DNA of 64,000 nt from Phycisphaerae bacterium (GTDB taxonomy: Bacteria; Planctomycetota; Phycisphaerae; Sedimentisphaerales; SM23-30). A program made the translations under genes and the position numbers. A model generated the notes under the pieces. That model was given only the letters and a program-made list of their open reading frames with translations, ran no database searches and was not told the origin of the DNA. The stretch lies in assembly GCA_016342495.1 (NCBI GenBank), contig JAEIOG010000007.1:1-64000 (forward strand), given 5' to 3'. Below, in pieces: positions 10,265 through 20,195 of the stretch; the stretch's first letter is position 1; each line of letters begins with the position of its first letter.

Positions 10265-10301
10265 TATAATTTTTCAGTTCATGTAAAAACACGATATCAA
10301 C

Positions 10302-11741
10302 TTATTGAGCTTTGGGTTTGGGTTGTTTGAAAATTTCGCTATCGGTACGGGCGGTAACGAAGAGTTTTTCAAACTTAGCGACCAGATCAGGGTTGGCATC
10401 GGCAATATCATTTTGTTCACCTAAATCATTTTTCAGATTGTAGATTTTGATTTTGCCCTGATCGATGCGGATGGCTTTGAGGTCGCCTTGCCTGATGCCC
10501 TGTTGACGGCCCAGTTCCCAATAGAGATGGTCATGCTGTTTTTGTTTGCCTTTGCCGGTAAGAGTCGGCAACATGGAAATACCATCAATATCAGTTGGAG
10601 TTTTTACGCCTGTAACATCGGTAAAGGTTGGCAGAAAATCCCAGAAAGCTGAAACATGATCAGATGTAGAGTTGGCTTTTACCTTGCCAGGCCAGCGGAC
10701 AATAAGCGGTATGCGGATACCACCTTCGTAGACACTGCCTTTGAAGGCATTCAGCGGGCCGACACCTTCGAAAAAGGCCAGGTCCGCCCCGCCATTATTG
10801 GCAGAGCCATTATCAGAAGTGAAGATGAAAATGGTATCGTTTTCCAGGTCAAGGTCTTTGATTAGTTTCATCAATCGTCCAACATCGCCATCCATGCGGG
10901 TAATCATTGCCGCATAAGTAGCATGAGGAGTTTCAGAAGGAACATAAAGCGAATCGCCGGGGAAAGGTTTTTCGGGGAATTTGCCCAGATATTCTTTGGT
11001 TGAATCTTCCGGACACTGCACCGATACATGCGGAATGGTAAATGGCACATAGCAGAAGAAAGGCTGATCTTTATATTTTTTTACAAAGTCCAGAGATTTG
11101 TTGGCTATCAGGTCATGAGTGAAAACTTTTTCCTGGCCATTGGCATTTTCAGGAATTTGATATACCTTGCCATCGTCCCAAAGGTGGGTATTATAATAAG
11201 TGTGAGCCTGTCGCTGACAGATATAGCCAAAGAAATGGTCAAAGCCCTGCTTTTGCGGGTCACCTTCAGAGCCGACTATACCCAGACCCCATTTACCAAA
11301 AGCACCGGTAGCATAGCCTTTTTGTTTGAGTAGTTTAGGGATTGTGACAGTATCTGCGGTGATAGGCCATTGGCCACCAGTAGTTGCGCCGATTTTCCAG
11401 CCTTCAGCTCCGCCAACCTGGCGATTGCCACGGATTTGGGCATGGCCAGTATGTAAACCAGTCATTAATGAACAGCGAGAAGGAGCACAAACAGGATTGC
11501 CGGAATAATGCTGGGTGAACTTCATCCCCTGGGTGCGGAGTTTATCGATATTGGGTGTTTTAATTTTCTTTTGGCCATAACAGCCCAGTTCGGCCCAGCC
11601 GAGGTCATCGGCCAGGACAAAAACGATATTGGGAAGTCGTTTTTTGGTGGAAGCTACTTTTGTTGAGCTACAGCCAGCCATTACTGATAGCATAGAAGCG
11701 CCGGTGAGTTTAAGAAAATTACGTCGATCATAATTTGTCAT
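10302..11741 (-). CDS. arylsulfatase-type sulfatase, Tat-exported lipoprotein
   Basis: Hydrolyses sulfate esters, probably on a sulfated polysaccharide outside the cytoplasm. The formylglycine signature is CAPSRCSLMTG: Cys85 would be converted by a maturation enzyme not found in the window. Asp45-Asp46 in VLADDLGW and FTSDNGSANNGG are metal-binding regions. The N-terminus DRRNFLKLTGAS is a twin-arginine signal ending in a lipobox (VMAGC, Cys24), so the mature enzyme should be membrane-anchored. At 479 residues it matches typical family members. AGGAG lies seven bases before the ATG. It converges with the beta-helix gene and precedes the large dockerin protein's 3' end, suggesting one glycan-degrading locus. 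Confidence 0.95.
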   Translation of the reverse strand: MTNYDRRNFLKLTGASMLSVMAGCSSTKVASTKKRLPNIVFVLADDLGWAELGCYGQKKIKTPNIDKLRTQGMKFTQHYSGNPVCAPSRCSLMTGLHTGHAQIRGNRQVGGAEGWKIGATTGGQWPITADTVTIPKLLKQKGYATGAFGKWGLGIVGSEGDPQKQGFDHFFGYICQRQAHTYYNTHLWDDGKVYQIPENANGQEKVFTHDLIANKSLDFVKKYKDQPFFCYVPFTIPHVSVQCPEDSTKEYLGKFPEKPFPGDSLYVPSETPHATYAAMITRMDGDVGRLMKLIKDLDLENDTIFIFTSDNGSANNGGADLAFFEGVGPLNAFKGSVYEGGIRIPLIVRWPGKVKANSTSDHVSAFWDFLPTFTDVTGVKTPTDIDGISMLPTLTGKGKQKQHDHLYWELGRQQGIRQGDLKAIRIDQGKIKIYNLKNDLGEQNDIADANPDLVAKFEKLFVTARTDSEIFKQPKPKAQ

Positions 11742-11879
11742 ATCTATCTCCTGTTTATGTGAAGTATATTGAAAGTTAAAAACTAAAAGTTAAAAGTGAA
11801 CAGTTGCGGGATTTATAAATAATGTCCAGTTACGCGAATGTCACATTATATTGCAGTTATTATTGTGCCCTATTGGAAA

Positions 11880-14800
11880 TTAATTAGCAAGCCAATTTTC
11901 GGTTAATATTTTGAGATCTTCAAGATTTACATTGCCATCGCCGTTAAGGTCGACTCCGTCACAATAGCCACAGGCGGTGGATAGCCAATTATTTGACAAG
12001 AGTCTAAAATCGCTCAGGCCATCGGAGCCATTATATAATTTTATTATAGTTGAAGCTAAGGCTGAAGGCAGGGTCTGATTGTTGTAAGTACTTTTATCGC
12101 GAACTGCGGCAATAAAATCATATTGCTGATCAATTAAAAGATTTTTGGCAATATATGTGGATGAATTTTGCCATTCGCTATCGCAATTGGAATCCTGCAG
12201 ACAGGCGAAATAATATTGTACTCCAGCAGTGTCATTTGCAGCTGACACCGTCATCGAAACAGAATTATTAGATACAGGTGCTGGGCTTTGAACCCAGGTA
12301 AGTGGTGCTGGCTGCGGGGCAGATAAATCAGGGTTAGGTTGGCCAATAATTAAATTATAGGATTTAGCGATTTTAATTTCATCGACAAATGAATCTTCAT
12401 TGTTCCAGCGATATAAACCCAGACCATTAAAGGTTATGGTTTGGTCTATAGTGGTTGTAGCGGTGTGATCAAATGTCATAGGGTCAGTGATGTCAAAAAC
12501 ATCATCGTCACGAGTTGCATACATATCGATTTGCGTGCTGTCAGACTGAGCGGTAAATTTAAGCAGCATCAACCAGTTACCAGCACAGCTATCACCTGTA
12601 CCAAGTGATCCGCTAAGCGGGATAAAAGTATTATTAAACTCAAAACCTATGGTTTTGTTAACGCCTTTGCCAAGGTAGCCAATTTTACTGGTGCCATTAT
12701 AAAGTGCCAACTGAATGCTATGGCCCGGCTTGATGCCATCGGTGGCTTTAATATCCATCAAGACCGCTATCCATATTTCAGATGATTGCCCGGAGCTGAC
12801 ATTTATGGTATCGGCCAGAGTGCGCTGGATAGTTGAGCCTTGTGAACCCATGGAAACTTTCAGGCCATCAGTGATAAGGTCAGGGAATTGTAAACCCGGT
12901 GAAGTAATAATCCAGTTGGCATCGCCAGACCAGAAGTCAGCCCAGCCAAAACCAGAATTATTTTCGCTGAGGCTATCGCCTGCGGTTCCGGTAAAATCAT
13001 CATAGGTATCTGGCCCCGGTATTGGCAGATTTATATCCAGATCAACATCAATTGATTCATTTTTGTTATCAGTTATTCTGATGATAAAATTATCAGTGCG
13101 GTCGATAGGCTCTGGCGGTGTGCCGGTGATAAAGCCATTGTCGTTAACAGTAAGCCAGGCGGGGCCGGAAACTTTAGTGAAAGTTAAGTTATTCAGTTCA
13201 TCAGGGTCAATAATATCTTTGCGTAGATGGGCATTAAATAATACATCAGGATAAGCATCAAATTTAATTGGATTATTCAAAGCAACCGGTGGTCGATTAA
13301 TAAGATTAACTTTTATATTTACTATTATGGTTTTAGAAAGTCCACCTATGTCGGTAACTTTGAAAACGAAGGTATTCAAGCCAACATCGCTGTCAAGCGG
13401 CTTGCCATAATATTGGCCATCGGGATTGACAGAAAGCCAATCGGGTCCTGATTCCTTAGAAAATGTCAGCTGATCGCCAAAGCCCAATCGCGGTTCAATA
13501 TCTACATCGTTTGCCAGCGGTGCTAATGTTCCTGTGAAAAGCTCGCCCATATCAATTTCGGGAATATTATTGGAATTATAATTGAATACTGGAGCGGTAT
13601 TGGCCTTGACATTAATTTGTAAAGTAGTTTGATCATAAAGACCACCGGGAGCAAAGGCACGCACGGTAAAAGTGTTCATACCAACATCGCTGGCGGTGGC
13701 CTGGCCACTTATCGAGCCATCGGTATTGATGATAAGCCATGCGGGGCCGGAAATTTTGGTATAATGCAAAACATCCCACATATCGAGAGATTTGAGTTTG
13801 GGTCGCAGGTTTTCCTGATAATTTTCTCCAATGAGTTCATCGCGTAAAATGATTAAGTCAGTGCCAAAGTCTGGCTGAACGAATTCGATGGGGCTTAGAT
13901 ATTGAGCTTTAATTATTTGCTGGGAGAATCCAGGCCCTTGCCATTGGACATTGAAATCACCTGCGCTGGAATTTCCCGCTTTTGCCAGAGCCTCAAAATA
14001 ATAACGTTGAGAAGCGTTTAGTGTGACACTGGAAGAAAGCAAAGGTGCATCGTCGGCACGTTTGACTAAATTGGTTTTTGATTGGTCAGTGCTAAGGTAT
14101 AACTCGCATTCTTTATCGCCGATGGCCCAGAAAGTATAGGTGCCAGTAGTTGGCGGATAGAGATAGCCACGAATACGATAGCCTGTTGATTTGCCCATGT
14201 AGTCTTCGGTTAAGTCAGCGACGGCTCCGGTGATGCTTGGATTATCAGGATAACGCGGACTGGTCAACAGTTCCGTTAATGTATCACCTTCCAGAATGTA
14301 CCAGATATCTTTGGTAGCTCCGGTCTGAATATTGTTGTTTACAACTTCGATATTGATATCAGCGGTTACTGTCGCAATATTATCTGTTAAAGAAATTGTC
14401 AAAGGATAGTTTCCTGCTGTTGGCATTTGGTTTTTTATTATGGATTTATTGATTTGGTCAATCGTGAAAAAGTTTTGGGAATTCCCGGCAATAATAGCCA
14501 ACGTATGTGTGTTAGCAATATCAGGATCATGGAAATTAATTTTCGCTAAGACAGGGTCATCCAGTGTTGGTGCGGTTTTAATTTCAATTGGAATATTTAT
14601 AAAAGCTGGTGAATTGTTGGTGGTGTCTTTGGAATAAATAGCGATGGTAAATAACCCATCTATACCCAGTTGGTCAGAGTAAGCTCTAACAGTAAAAATA
14701 TTCTGGCCAACAGTATCGCCGGTGGGAATACCAGAAAGTTGACCATTGGTTGCGACATTGAGCCAGACGGGACCAGAGACTTTCTGGAATTGGAAATTAT

Positions 14801-16151
14801 AATTTGAATATGGATCGTTAATAATATTGGTAAGATCAAAAGAATAATTTAAATTTTTAGCTGCATCGGCAAGTTGATAGCTTTGATCCGGTTCATTTAA
14901 TGAACAAAGTAAATTCAGCGTTGGCATCTGGGGCAGTGGTCGATCTGTGGGAAGGTCATAGTTTATAGCTGAACCACCATTGATATCTTCGAGTTGACCG
15001 CCAATGATAATTTCGACCATATCTTTATTAAGAAAACTTTTACCCCAGCGAAAAACTCCGGTTGTTAAGGGGTCGGGGTTATCTGCAGGATTTTTGAAGT
15101 CAGCAGTCACGGCAACATTTTCAAGCCATGTCTGGGAGTTGTTGTGGGTACCAAAGCTGAAGCTATTGCCCCATGCGCAGGATCGTTGATAATAATGGGC
15201 ATTAAATTTGCTAAAATTTTCTATGAAGCCATAGCCACCGCTGAGATATACCGCAGCGAATTCTTTTATACGTCCCACCAGATGCCAGCGTTGCCCGACT
15301 TCGCCGCCACAGACACTGGTAATGGTATTGCCAGAGCCATCGGGTGTGCGAAAGATAATTATTTTCCTTCGGCGTGTCGGATCAAGATAGAAATCGTCCA
15401 GCTCAATAGTCGAGCCTGTTCCTTCGTGGGTAAAAACTCTGGTGCCGCCATTAGAAACCAGTGGCTGCGGCAAGGTATCATTGGAATTCCAGAGTGAGTA
15501 AGCAATATTGTCATTATTATGAGAATAAGAACCGCTGATAATAGCTACGGTATGGGTTCCGCCAATAGCTTCGATAGGCCAGGGGCGGGGAACCATTTCA
15601 ACATATTTGGCTTTGCGATTAATAGTTAATTCACTTACACCATAGAAAGCAGCGGCAGCGCGGCCCTGCCAGGAAACCGAATTAGATACATAGCCAGGGC
15701 CTTGGAATTTGATAGATTGGATATCGCCGGCAGTTGAGTTTTTAATTTCGGCAGCACGAGCGAAAATGTAGTGCAAACCAGATTCAGGAATACTAATTGG
15801 GCCAAGGTCGACCCATTGGGCTGTAGTGTTTTCCGCCAAAATGGTTGAGCAGAAATCCAGTTCGCCAAAGGTTGGTTCATAATTTCCTATACGGAGAGTT
15901 GAGTTGGTCTGACTGGAAGTTGTTTGAATCAAAGCGGAGACGTAATAGGTGCCAGGCTGGTCGAAATCCAGATGCCAGAACCAGCGGCTGTTAGTGTCAG
16001 AAAATTGCACGGCAGAGTTACTAAGATAAGCACCGCCTAATAAATCGGAATATCCCTGAGAAGCGTTAAATTGTTGGCCATAAGCAGATAAGGATAAAAA
16101 CGGTATAATAAATATAATTACGAAATATGTATGAAATTTAGTAGCGGACAT
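11880..16151 (-). CDS. giant secreted multi-domain protein (Ig-like, PA14, LamG-like, dockerin-like)
   Basis: A 1423-residue secreted protein with a signal peptide (1-25, ends SAYGQ). Order: a carbohydrate-binding-like beta-sandwich; a region to about 400 that might be DUF3472-like (tentative); repeated putative-Ig (He_PIG) units marked by SGP-W-L and G-x-P motifs at about 425-510, 775-850, 860-945 and 950-1030; a cadherin-like unit (515-605); a PA14 domain (612-760, GYLYPPTTGTYTFWAIGD); a concanavalin-like domain (1045-1275) homologous to the N-terminus of the next protein; a fibronectin-like unit; and C-terminal dockerin-like EF-hands (LNGDGNVNLEDL). No catalytic motif was recognised, so it looks like a binding or scaffolding protein. 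AAGGAAGAG precedes the ATG. Confidence 0.8.
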   Translation of the reverse strand: MSATKFHTYFVIIFIIPFLSLSAYGQQFNASQGYSDLLGGAYLSNSAVQFSDTNSRWFWHLDFDQPGTYYVSALIQTTSSQTNSTLRIGNYEPTFGELDFCSTILAENTTAQWVDLGPISIPESGLHYIFARAAEIKNSTAGDIQSIKFQGPGYVSNSVSWQGRAAAAFYGVSELTINRKAKYVEMVPRPWPIEAIGGTHTVAIISGSYSHNNDNIAYSLWNSNDTLPQPLVSNGGTRVFTHEGTGSTIELDDFYLDPTRRRKIIIFRTPDGSGNTITSVCGGEVGQRWHLVGRIKEFAAVYLSGGYGFIENFSKFNAHYYQRSCAWGNSFSFGTHNNSQTWLENVAVTADFKNPADNPDPLTTGVFRWGKSFLNKDMVEIIIGGQLEDINGGSAINYDLPTDRPLPQMPTLNLLCSLNEPDQSYQLADAAKNLNYSFDLTNIINDPYSNYNFQFQKVSGPVWLNVATNGQLSGIPTGDTVGQNIFTVRAYSDQLGIDGLFTIAIYSKDTTNNSPAFINIPIEIKTAPTLDDPVLAKINFHDPDIANTHTLAIIAGNSQNFFTIDQINKSIIKNQMPTAGNYPLTISLTDNIATVTADINIEVVNNNIQTGATKDIWYILEGDTLTELLTSPRYPDNPSITGAVADLTEDYMGKSTGYRIRGYLYPPTTGTYTFWAIGDKECELYLSTDQSKTNLVKRADDAPLLSSSVTLNASQRYYFEALAKAGNSSAGDFNVQWQGPGFSQQIIKAQYLSPIEFVQPDFGTDLIILRDELIGENYQENLRPKLKSLDMWDVLHYTKISGPAWLIINTDGSISGQATASDVGMNTFTVRAFAPGGLYDQTTLQINVKANTAPVFNYNSNNIPEIDMGELFTGTLAPLANDVDIEPRLGFGDQLTFSKESGPDWLSVNPDGQYYGKPLDSDVGLNTFVFKVTDIGGLSKTIIVNIKVNLINRPPVALNNPIKFDAYPDVLFNAHLRKDIIDPDELNNLTFTKVSGPAWLTVNDNGFITGTPPEPIDRTDNFIIRITDNKNESIDVDLDINLPIPGPDTYDDFTGTAGDSLSENNSGFGWADFWSGDANWIITSPGLQFPDLITDGLKVSMGSQGSTIQRTLADTINVSSGQSSEIWIAVLMDIKATDGIKPGHSIQLALYNGTSKIGYLGKGVNKTIGFEFNNTFIPLSGSLGTGDSCAGNWLMLLKFTAQSDSTQIDMYATRDDDVFDITDPMTFDHTATTTIDQTITFNGLGLYRWNNEDSFVDEIKIAKSYNLIIGQPNPDLSAPQPAPLTWVQSPAPVSNNSVSMTVSAANDTAGVQYYFACLQDSNCDSEWQNSSTYIAKNLLIDQQYDFIAAVRDKSTYNNQTLPSALASTIIKLYNGSDGLSDFRLLSNNWLSTACGYCDGVDLNGDGNVNLEDLKILTENWLAN

Positions 16152-16182
16152 TTTCTCTTCCTTTGCAAAAAAGAGGGAGGGA

Positions 16183-16218
16183 CATACCCAAAGGGTATGA
16201 TTTTATCTGGCAGAGCCA
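16183..16218 (+). repeat. palindromic dispersed repeat CATACCCAAAGGGTATG + TCTGGCAGAGCCA
   Basis: CATACCC-AAA-GGGTATG (16183-16199) is followed by TCTGGCAGAGCCA. A second copy lies on the minus strand at 46052-46087 with the same order of modules. Here it sits in the 5' region of the 1423-residue protein gene. Confidence 0.8.
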
Positions 16219-16291
16219 ACACTAAAACCTTGTAGTATATAAACTTATAGGCAAACAGAGTGGACAAACTCATTTATTATGAGTATAGAAT

Positions 16292-16321
16292 AAGTCCGGC
16301 CCGTTTGACCGGGCCGGACTT
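16292..16321 (-). terminator. intrinsic terminator of the LamG/dockerin gene
   Basis: AAGTCCGGCCCG-TTTGAC-CGGGCCGGACTT is a perfect 12-bp GC-rich stem, 26 bp beyond the stop of the minus-strand gene at 16348. The U-rich tail on the minus strand is weak (TTATTCTAT). Confidence 0.75.
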
Positions 16322-16347
16322 GATATTGTATCTAAGCGAACTTAGAG

Positions 16348-18450
16348 TTAAGGGCGATCAATACAATCTGGGACAATGCGACAATTCAGCCAGGTAGCGG
16401 CGAATGTAGCAAAATCTTCCAGGTTGACAACACAGTCATTATTAAAGTCATAGACCAGACCTTCATTATCAACACAAATAGTTGTGCCGGTAACATCGGT
16501 ATAGGAATATGCCACTTCAACAGGACTTAATGGATAGTTATAAATTTTAACATCATCAATAGAACCTATCCATCCCATGCCTGTTTCACTAAATGAACCA
16601 CCAATGACCAATGGAGCGGTATTACCAGCGGCGGTTGGCTCCATTACAGAAAAACCTTTGGCAACCCCATTTTGATAAACCTGAGCAATACCAGTTTCAG
16701 GATCATAGGTAGTAGTCATCAGATGCCAATTACCATCACTGATTGAAGCATTAGTCCATGCAACCGCTGGGCCCATTCTGAATAAACCCTGGGTACCGGC
16801 GACTCTCTGGAACATACGCGAAGCGACATCACCACTATTTTTCTCAACAATATTCTTATATTCTCCACTTTGATCAGCCGGAGTCTTTGACCAGGTAGAA
16901 ACAGTCAGTCCCTGTGGATAGAAATTATAAATTTCTTCAGTGCCAGGGATTTGTAGCCAGCCACCTTCGGCTTCAACTGCATTATCCAGCAACAGACAAC
17001 CGCTGCCTACAATAGCGTCAGTAGTATCAAATTCAACAGTTGGGGCGATCTCATTTTCGCTATTAGGGTCAACAATCTCTGCGTCAACCCCAGTAATTGC
17101 GTCAGTAAGTACATTATCAAAAGTCCAGTGCCCAACCAAACGCTTGGTCATAATCTGAGCCGAAGCGGTTGTTGCCTGACTTGGAACAGTATTAGAAGCG
17201 ACACAGGCATAGAAACCTTCATCAGCCAACTGGGTATTAGTAATGGTTAATGTGTCAGTATTTATACCAGTCACATTTGCGGCTGTAATATCTGCGCCAT
17301 CTTTAGTCCATTTATATGTTTCAGCATTAAGTGCTATAGATGATAATGTTACAGTTTCACCTGCCGCTACTGTTTGGGAAATAGGATCGGTATCAATCAA
17401 AACCACTTGTGGCACAACTGTAAAGGACCAAACTTTGCCCTGATAAGGCGTGGCATTGCCAGCCTCATAGGCATCGACACGCCAATGGTATGTAACTCCA
17501 AGGGCAAGAGCTGGTGTGTATGTCAGTGCAGTGGTGCCGGTTTGAACTTTTGGCATGGTTGCTGCATTGGGGTCAGTGCCAAAGTATACATCATATTTTT
17601 CAGCTGTAATCGCATCTGGTGCCATCCATTCCAGCACCTGGTCGACTGGAACAAGAGTTGCGCCACTTTTTGGAGTCGGGCTGTGAGCTGTATCGGTACT
17701 GAACAGGGTTTCATAGCTGTCGGCGATATGAATTTCATCAATACCATTGGAAGTTGTGCCACCATGATATGCATAGGCATTAACACCATCGAAAGTAAGA
17801 GCACCAGCAATAGTGATTGTCTGGGTAGCGGTAAATGTAGTTGGGTCGGCGATATCGATAGTGTCACCATCAGTTGTGACATATAGAGTCGCGATAGTGT
17901 CAGTACCATCGAAAGCAAGTTTGACAACCAGGAATCTAATTCCAACAGAGTTGGCCGGCACAGTGGAATTAACCCAGTTATCATTCATACTGGTACCAAG
18001 ACCAAAGCTGCTATTGATTTTTTTACCAAAACCAACAACAGCAGTGCCAGCATTAGTTAATTCAACGCCAATGGCACGACCAGCATTGACATCACCAGCA
18101 CCAGAACCTATTTCGATAAGAGCACAAGCCCAGGCTTCAGTATTAGCAGCATCAACCGTGACTGTTGTGGCCATAGTGCGATTGATCCTGGTTGTGGCAC
18201 TACCAGGGTCAAAGACGGTTTTAAGTCCAGTGGTAGGCAGGTCGCCAAAAGTCATGCCTGGACTGACGAAGGTGAAAGAACCGGCAACACCTTCACTGGT
18301 GTTCCAGGGTCCAGCCCAGCCAGTACCCCCTGTGCTGGTAACGACATCGTCACCTGCGGTGCCGTCAAATGGTTCGGCAGCGATTTGGGCGGCACTAACC
18401 ATAGTGGCAAACCCAATCAACAATAGTGTGGACAATAGAATTTTTTTCAT
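16348..18450 (-). CDS. secreted LamG/Ig/dockerin-like protein
   Basis: A 700-residue secreted protein of unknown precise role, probably carbohydrate-binding. Order: signal peptide (1-20, ends MVSAA); a concanavalin-like domain (22-240) that begins EPFDGTAGDD and parallels residues 1045-1275 of the protein at 11880-16151 (DDFTGTAGDSL); a fibronectin-type region (250-345, YHWRVDAYE); an immunoglobulin-like domain (350-440, EGFYACVASN); a LamG domain (442-645, VGHWTFDN ... IGSIDDVKIYNYPLS); and one dockerin-like calcium loop (DFNNDCVVNLEDFATFAATWL) near the end. GGAGG precedes the ATG. It lies between the giant protein and the FecR/sigma pair and is a plausible target of that regulator. Confidence 0.85.
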   Translation of the reverse strand: MKKILLSTLLLIGFATMVSAAQIAAEPFDGTAGDDVVTSTGGTGWAGPWNTSEGVAGSFTFVSPGMTFGDLPTTGLKTVFDPGSATTRINRTMATTVTVDAANTEAWACALIEIGSGAGDVNAGRAIGVELTNAGTAVVGFGKKINSSFGLGTSMNDNWVNSTVPANSVGIRFLVVKLAFDGTDTIATLYVTTDGDTIDIADPTTFTATQTITIAGALTFDGVNAYAYHGGTTSNGIDEIHIADSYETLFSTDTAHSPTPKSGATLVPVDQVLEWMAPDAITAEKYDVYFGTDPNAATMPKVQTGTTALTYTPALALGVTYHWRVDAYEAGNATPYQGKVWSFTVVPQVVLIDTDPISQTVAAGETVTLSSIALNAETYKWTKDGADITAANVTGINTDTLTITNTQLADEGFYACVASNTVPSQATTASAQIMTKRLVGHWTFDNVLTDAITGVDAEIVDPNSENEIAPTVEFDTTDAIVGSGCLLLDNAVEAEGGWLQIPGTEEIYNFYPQGLTVSTWSKTPADQSGEYKNIVEKNSGDVASRMFQRVAGTQGLFRMGPAVAWTNASISDGNWHLMTTTYDPETGIAQVYQNGVAKGFSVMEPTAAGNTAPLVIGGSFSETGMGWIGSIDDVKIYNYPLSPVEVAYSYTDVTGTTICVDNEGLVYDFNNDCVVNLEDFATFAATWLNCRIVPDCIDRP

Positions 18451-18509
18451 TGTAATTCCTCCGTTAAAGTAAAAATATTAAATTTCCAAAATACAATAAT
18501 GCTATCAGA

Positions 18510-20195
18510 CTAATCCAGCTGCAAAGTTGGATTGCCAAACAGCGACAAATTTCTCATGCCTATAGAATCATAGGCAGTAATAAGTGTAATAAAACGGTCA
18601 TCTGGATTTAATTCGATTTCAATAGGAATGCCACCAGTAGTAGCAATGGCATGGTTATATTCAAACCTGACCTGGCCATCAACCAGAACATAGAAGTTGG
18701 CCGAGATTGCGTCCTTGGGAAAATTCTGAATTATTTCTGACAAGCCACAGACGCTGGTAAAGCCAACAATTTTTCTATCTGGATAATCCTGACGAATTTC
18801 ATCAAGGTCAAATGTTATACCTTTATTACGATGCATAATAATAGCGGGGTTGCCTTCAATGCCATATTCGATGCCATTAAGCACCCAGCCACCTTCAAGA
18901 TTGGAACCTGTACCACAAAGATTTATAATACCTTTGCAAATATAAGTTCCATTGGCTTCAATGGCCTGATTGAAGGTATGGCCAAGTGATGAAACTTGTA
19001 ATTTCTCTATTTGACCTTGGGGGACAAAAACACCATCAACATATTTCATATCAACAGAGTTGTATTGGTTTCCGCATAAATCTTCGGATCTTATCTGCCC
19101 TATGGCTTTATAAACATCTAGGCAAATCTGACCATTACCAGCTAGTATTCCAGCTTTGGATTTTCCACCCGTCATCCCATCGCCTCCACCAACCATGTCA
19201 GCTAAGCTAAGACCCTGGCCACGCCAGACAATTTTATAAGCAGATGATATATGACGAACGAATTTATTTTTTTCAAATGCAATGTCAGAAACTCTATCGG
19301 TTGTGGCATCATATTTCCTGCTCTGGCCAGCTTCAATAATATTACTGGTTTTATTTGCCAACGACTTCCCGGCCATCAAAGAAGCCTTACCTTTATATAT
19401 ATGCAAATTCTGATCACCATTTCCCATAACTTCCAGGCCAAATTCTGTACCCAGGTCAATTACTCGCGAATAATTAGTATCAATAGTAAAGCCAATGGCT
19501 TTTTTTGGAACACAGGCATAAACCTTTCCATAAAGCAAGGTCATGGTTTCGCTATCGTCAATGCTGAATTTTGCAGGGGCTTCAATAGTAACCTTCGCGC
19601 CATTTTTAAGCTCTATACCAATATAACCCTGCTTTAATTCCATTGAGTCAGGATAGATTATATTGCCGATAGCAACCTGGCGGTCCGATGCCCATTGAGT
19701 ATCCATCAGTTCGGTTACCGTGGCAACTGGCTGGAGTTGATTTGTATTTATATGATGCTTCTGGCGAGCATAATAATTCTGCAGGCTTGAAAGCATCAAA
19801 GCAACAAAAACCATCGCTGCGATAGAACCGACAGCTTTAAATAAAGAAGTATAAGAAGGGACTGCCCTATGATAGGTACTGCCAGATTTTGTTTGCTTTG
19901 GTTCAATTTCGGCAAGATTTTGTTTTTCTATGGCTTCATAGTCAGCTTCGATAATTTCCGGTAAGATTTTACTTTGCTGGTCAAGCACAATAGAACTTGG
20001 CGAAGGCATGGCTATTGGCACCATGTCATCATTCTGCAAAGCCATCTGAACCCGAATAAACTCATAATAATAATCCAGCGTTTCAGGCCGATCAGTAAAA
20101 TGTTTTTCCAGCTCGACAAATTGTTCATCGGTGAGCTGACCATCTATTAATAAGAGCAAAAGCTCATTGAGTTTATGTTTATCCAACGGATTCAT
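18510..20195 (-). CDS. FecR domain transmembrane protein with NPCBM-like C-terminus (putative anti-sigma factor)
   Basis: Probably senses an extracellular cue and controls the ECF sigma factor encoded just upstream. The 561 residues comprise a cytoplasmic N-terminal helical region (LLLLIDGQLTDEQFVELEKHF) typical of planctomycetal FecR-type proteins, one membrane segment at about 126-140, a FecR domain (about 160-310, with VIDLGTEFGLEV) and a C-terminal beta-sandwich (about 430-561) resembling NPCBM/NEW2 carbohydrate-binding modules. The start ATG overlaps the sigma-factor stop as ATGA, indicating translational coupling. The periplasmic sugar-binding-like domain suggests a glycan signal (inference). 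Confidence 0.85.
   Translation of the reverse strand: MNPLDKHKLNELLLLLIDGQLTDEQFVELEKHFTDRPETLDYYYEFIRVQMALQNDDMVPIAMPSPSSIVLDQQSKILPEIIEADYEAIEKQNLAEIEPKQTKSGSTYHRAVPSYTSLFKAVGSIAAMVFVALMLSSLQNYYARQKHHINTNQLQPVATVTELMDTQWASDRQVAIGNIIYPDSMELKQGYIGIELKNGAKVTIEAPAKFSIDDSETMTLLYGKVYACVPKKAIGFTIDTNYSRVIDLGTEFGLEVMGNGDQNLHIYKGKASLMAGKSLANKTSNIIEAGQSRKYDATTDRVSDIAFEKNKFVRHISSAYKIVWRGQGLSLADMVGGGDGMTGGKSKAGILAGNGQICLDVYKAIGQIRSEDLCGNQYNSVDMKYVDGVFVPQGQIEKLQVSSLGHTFNQAIEANGTYICKGIINLCGTGSNLEGGWVLNGIEYGIEGNPAIIMHRNKGITFDLDEIRQDYPDRKIVGFTSVCGLSEIIQNFPKDAISANFYVLVDGQVRFEYNHAIATTGGIPIEIELNPDDRFITLITAYDSIGMRNLSLFGNPTLQLD

Noticed and set aside
17813-18472. 219-residue plus-strand frame opposite the LamG/dockerin gene
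   Set aside because: Shadow of the well-supported minus-strand gene; composition reflects the Thr/Ala/Gly-rich real frame.
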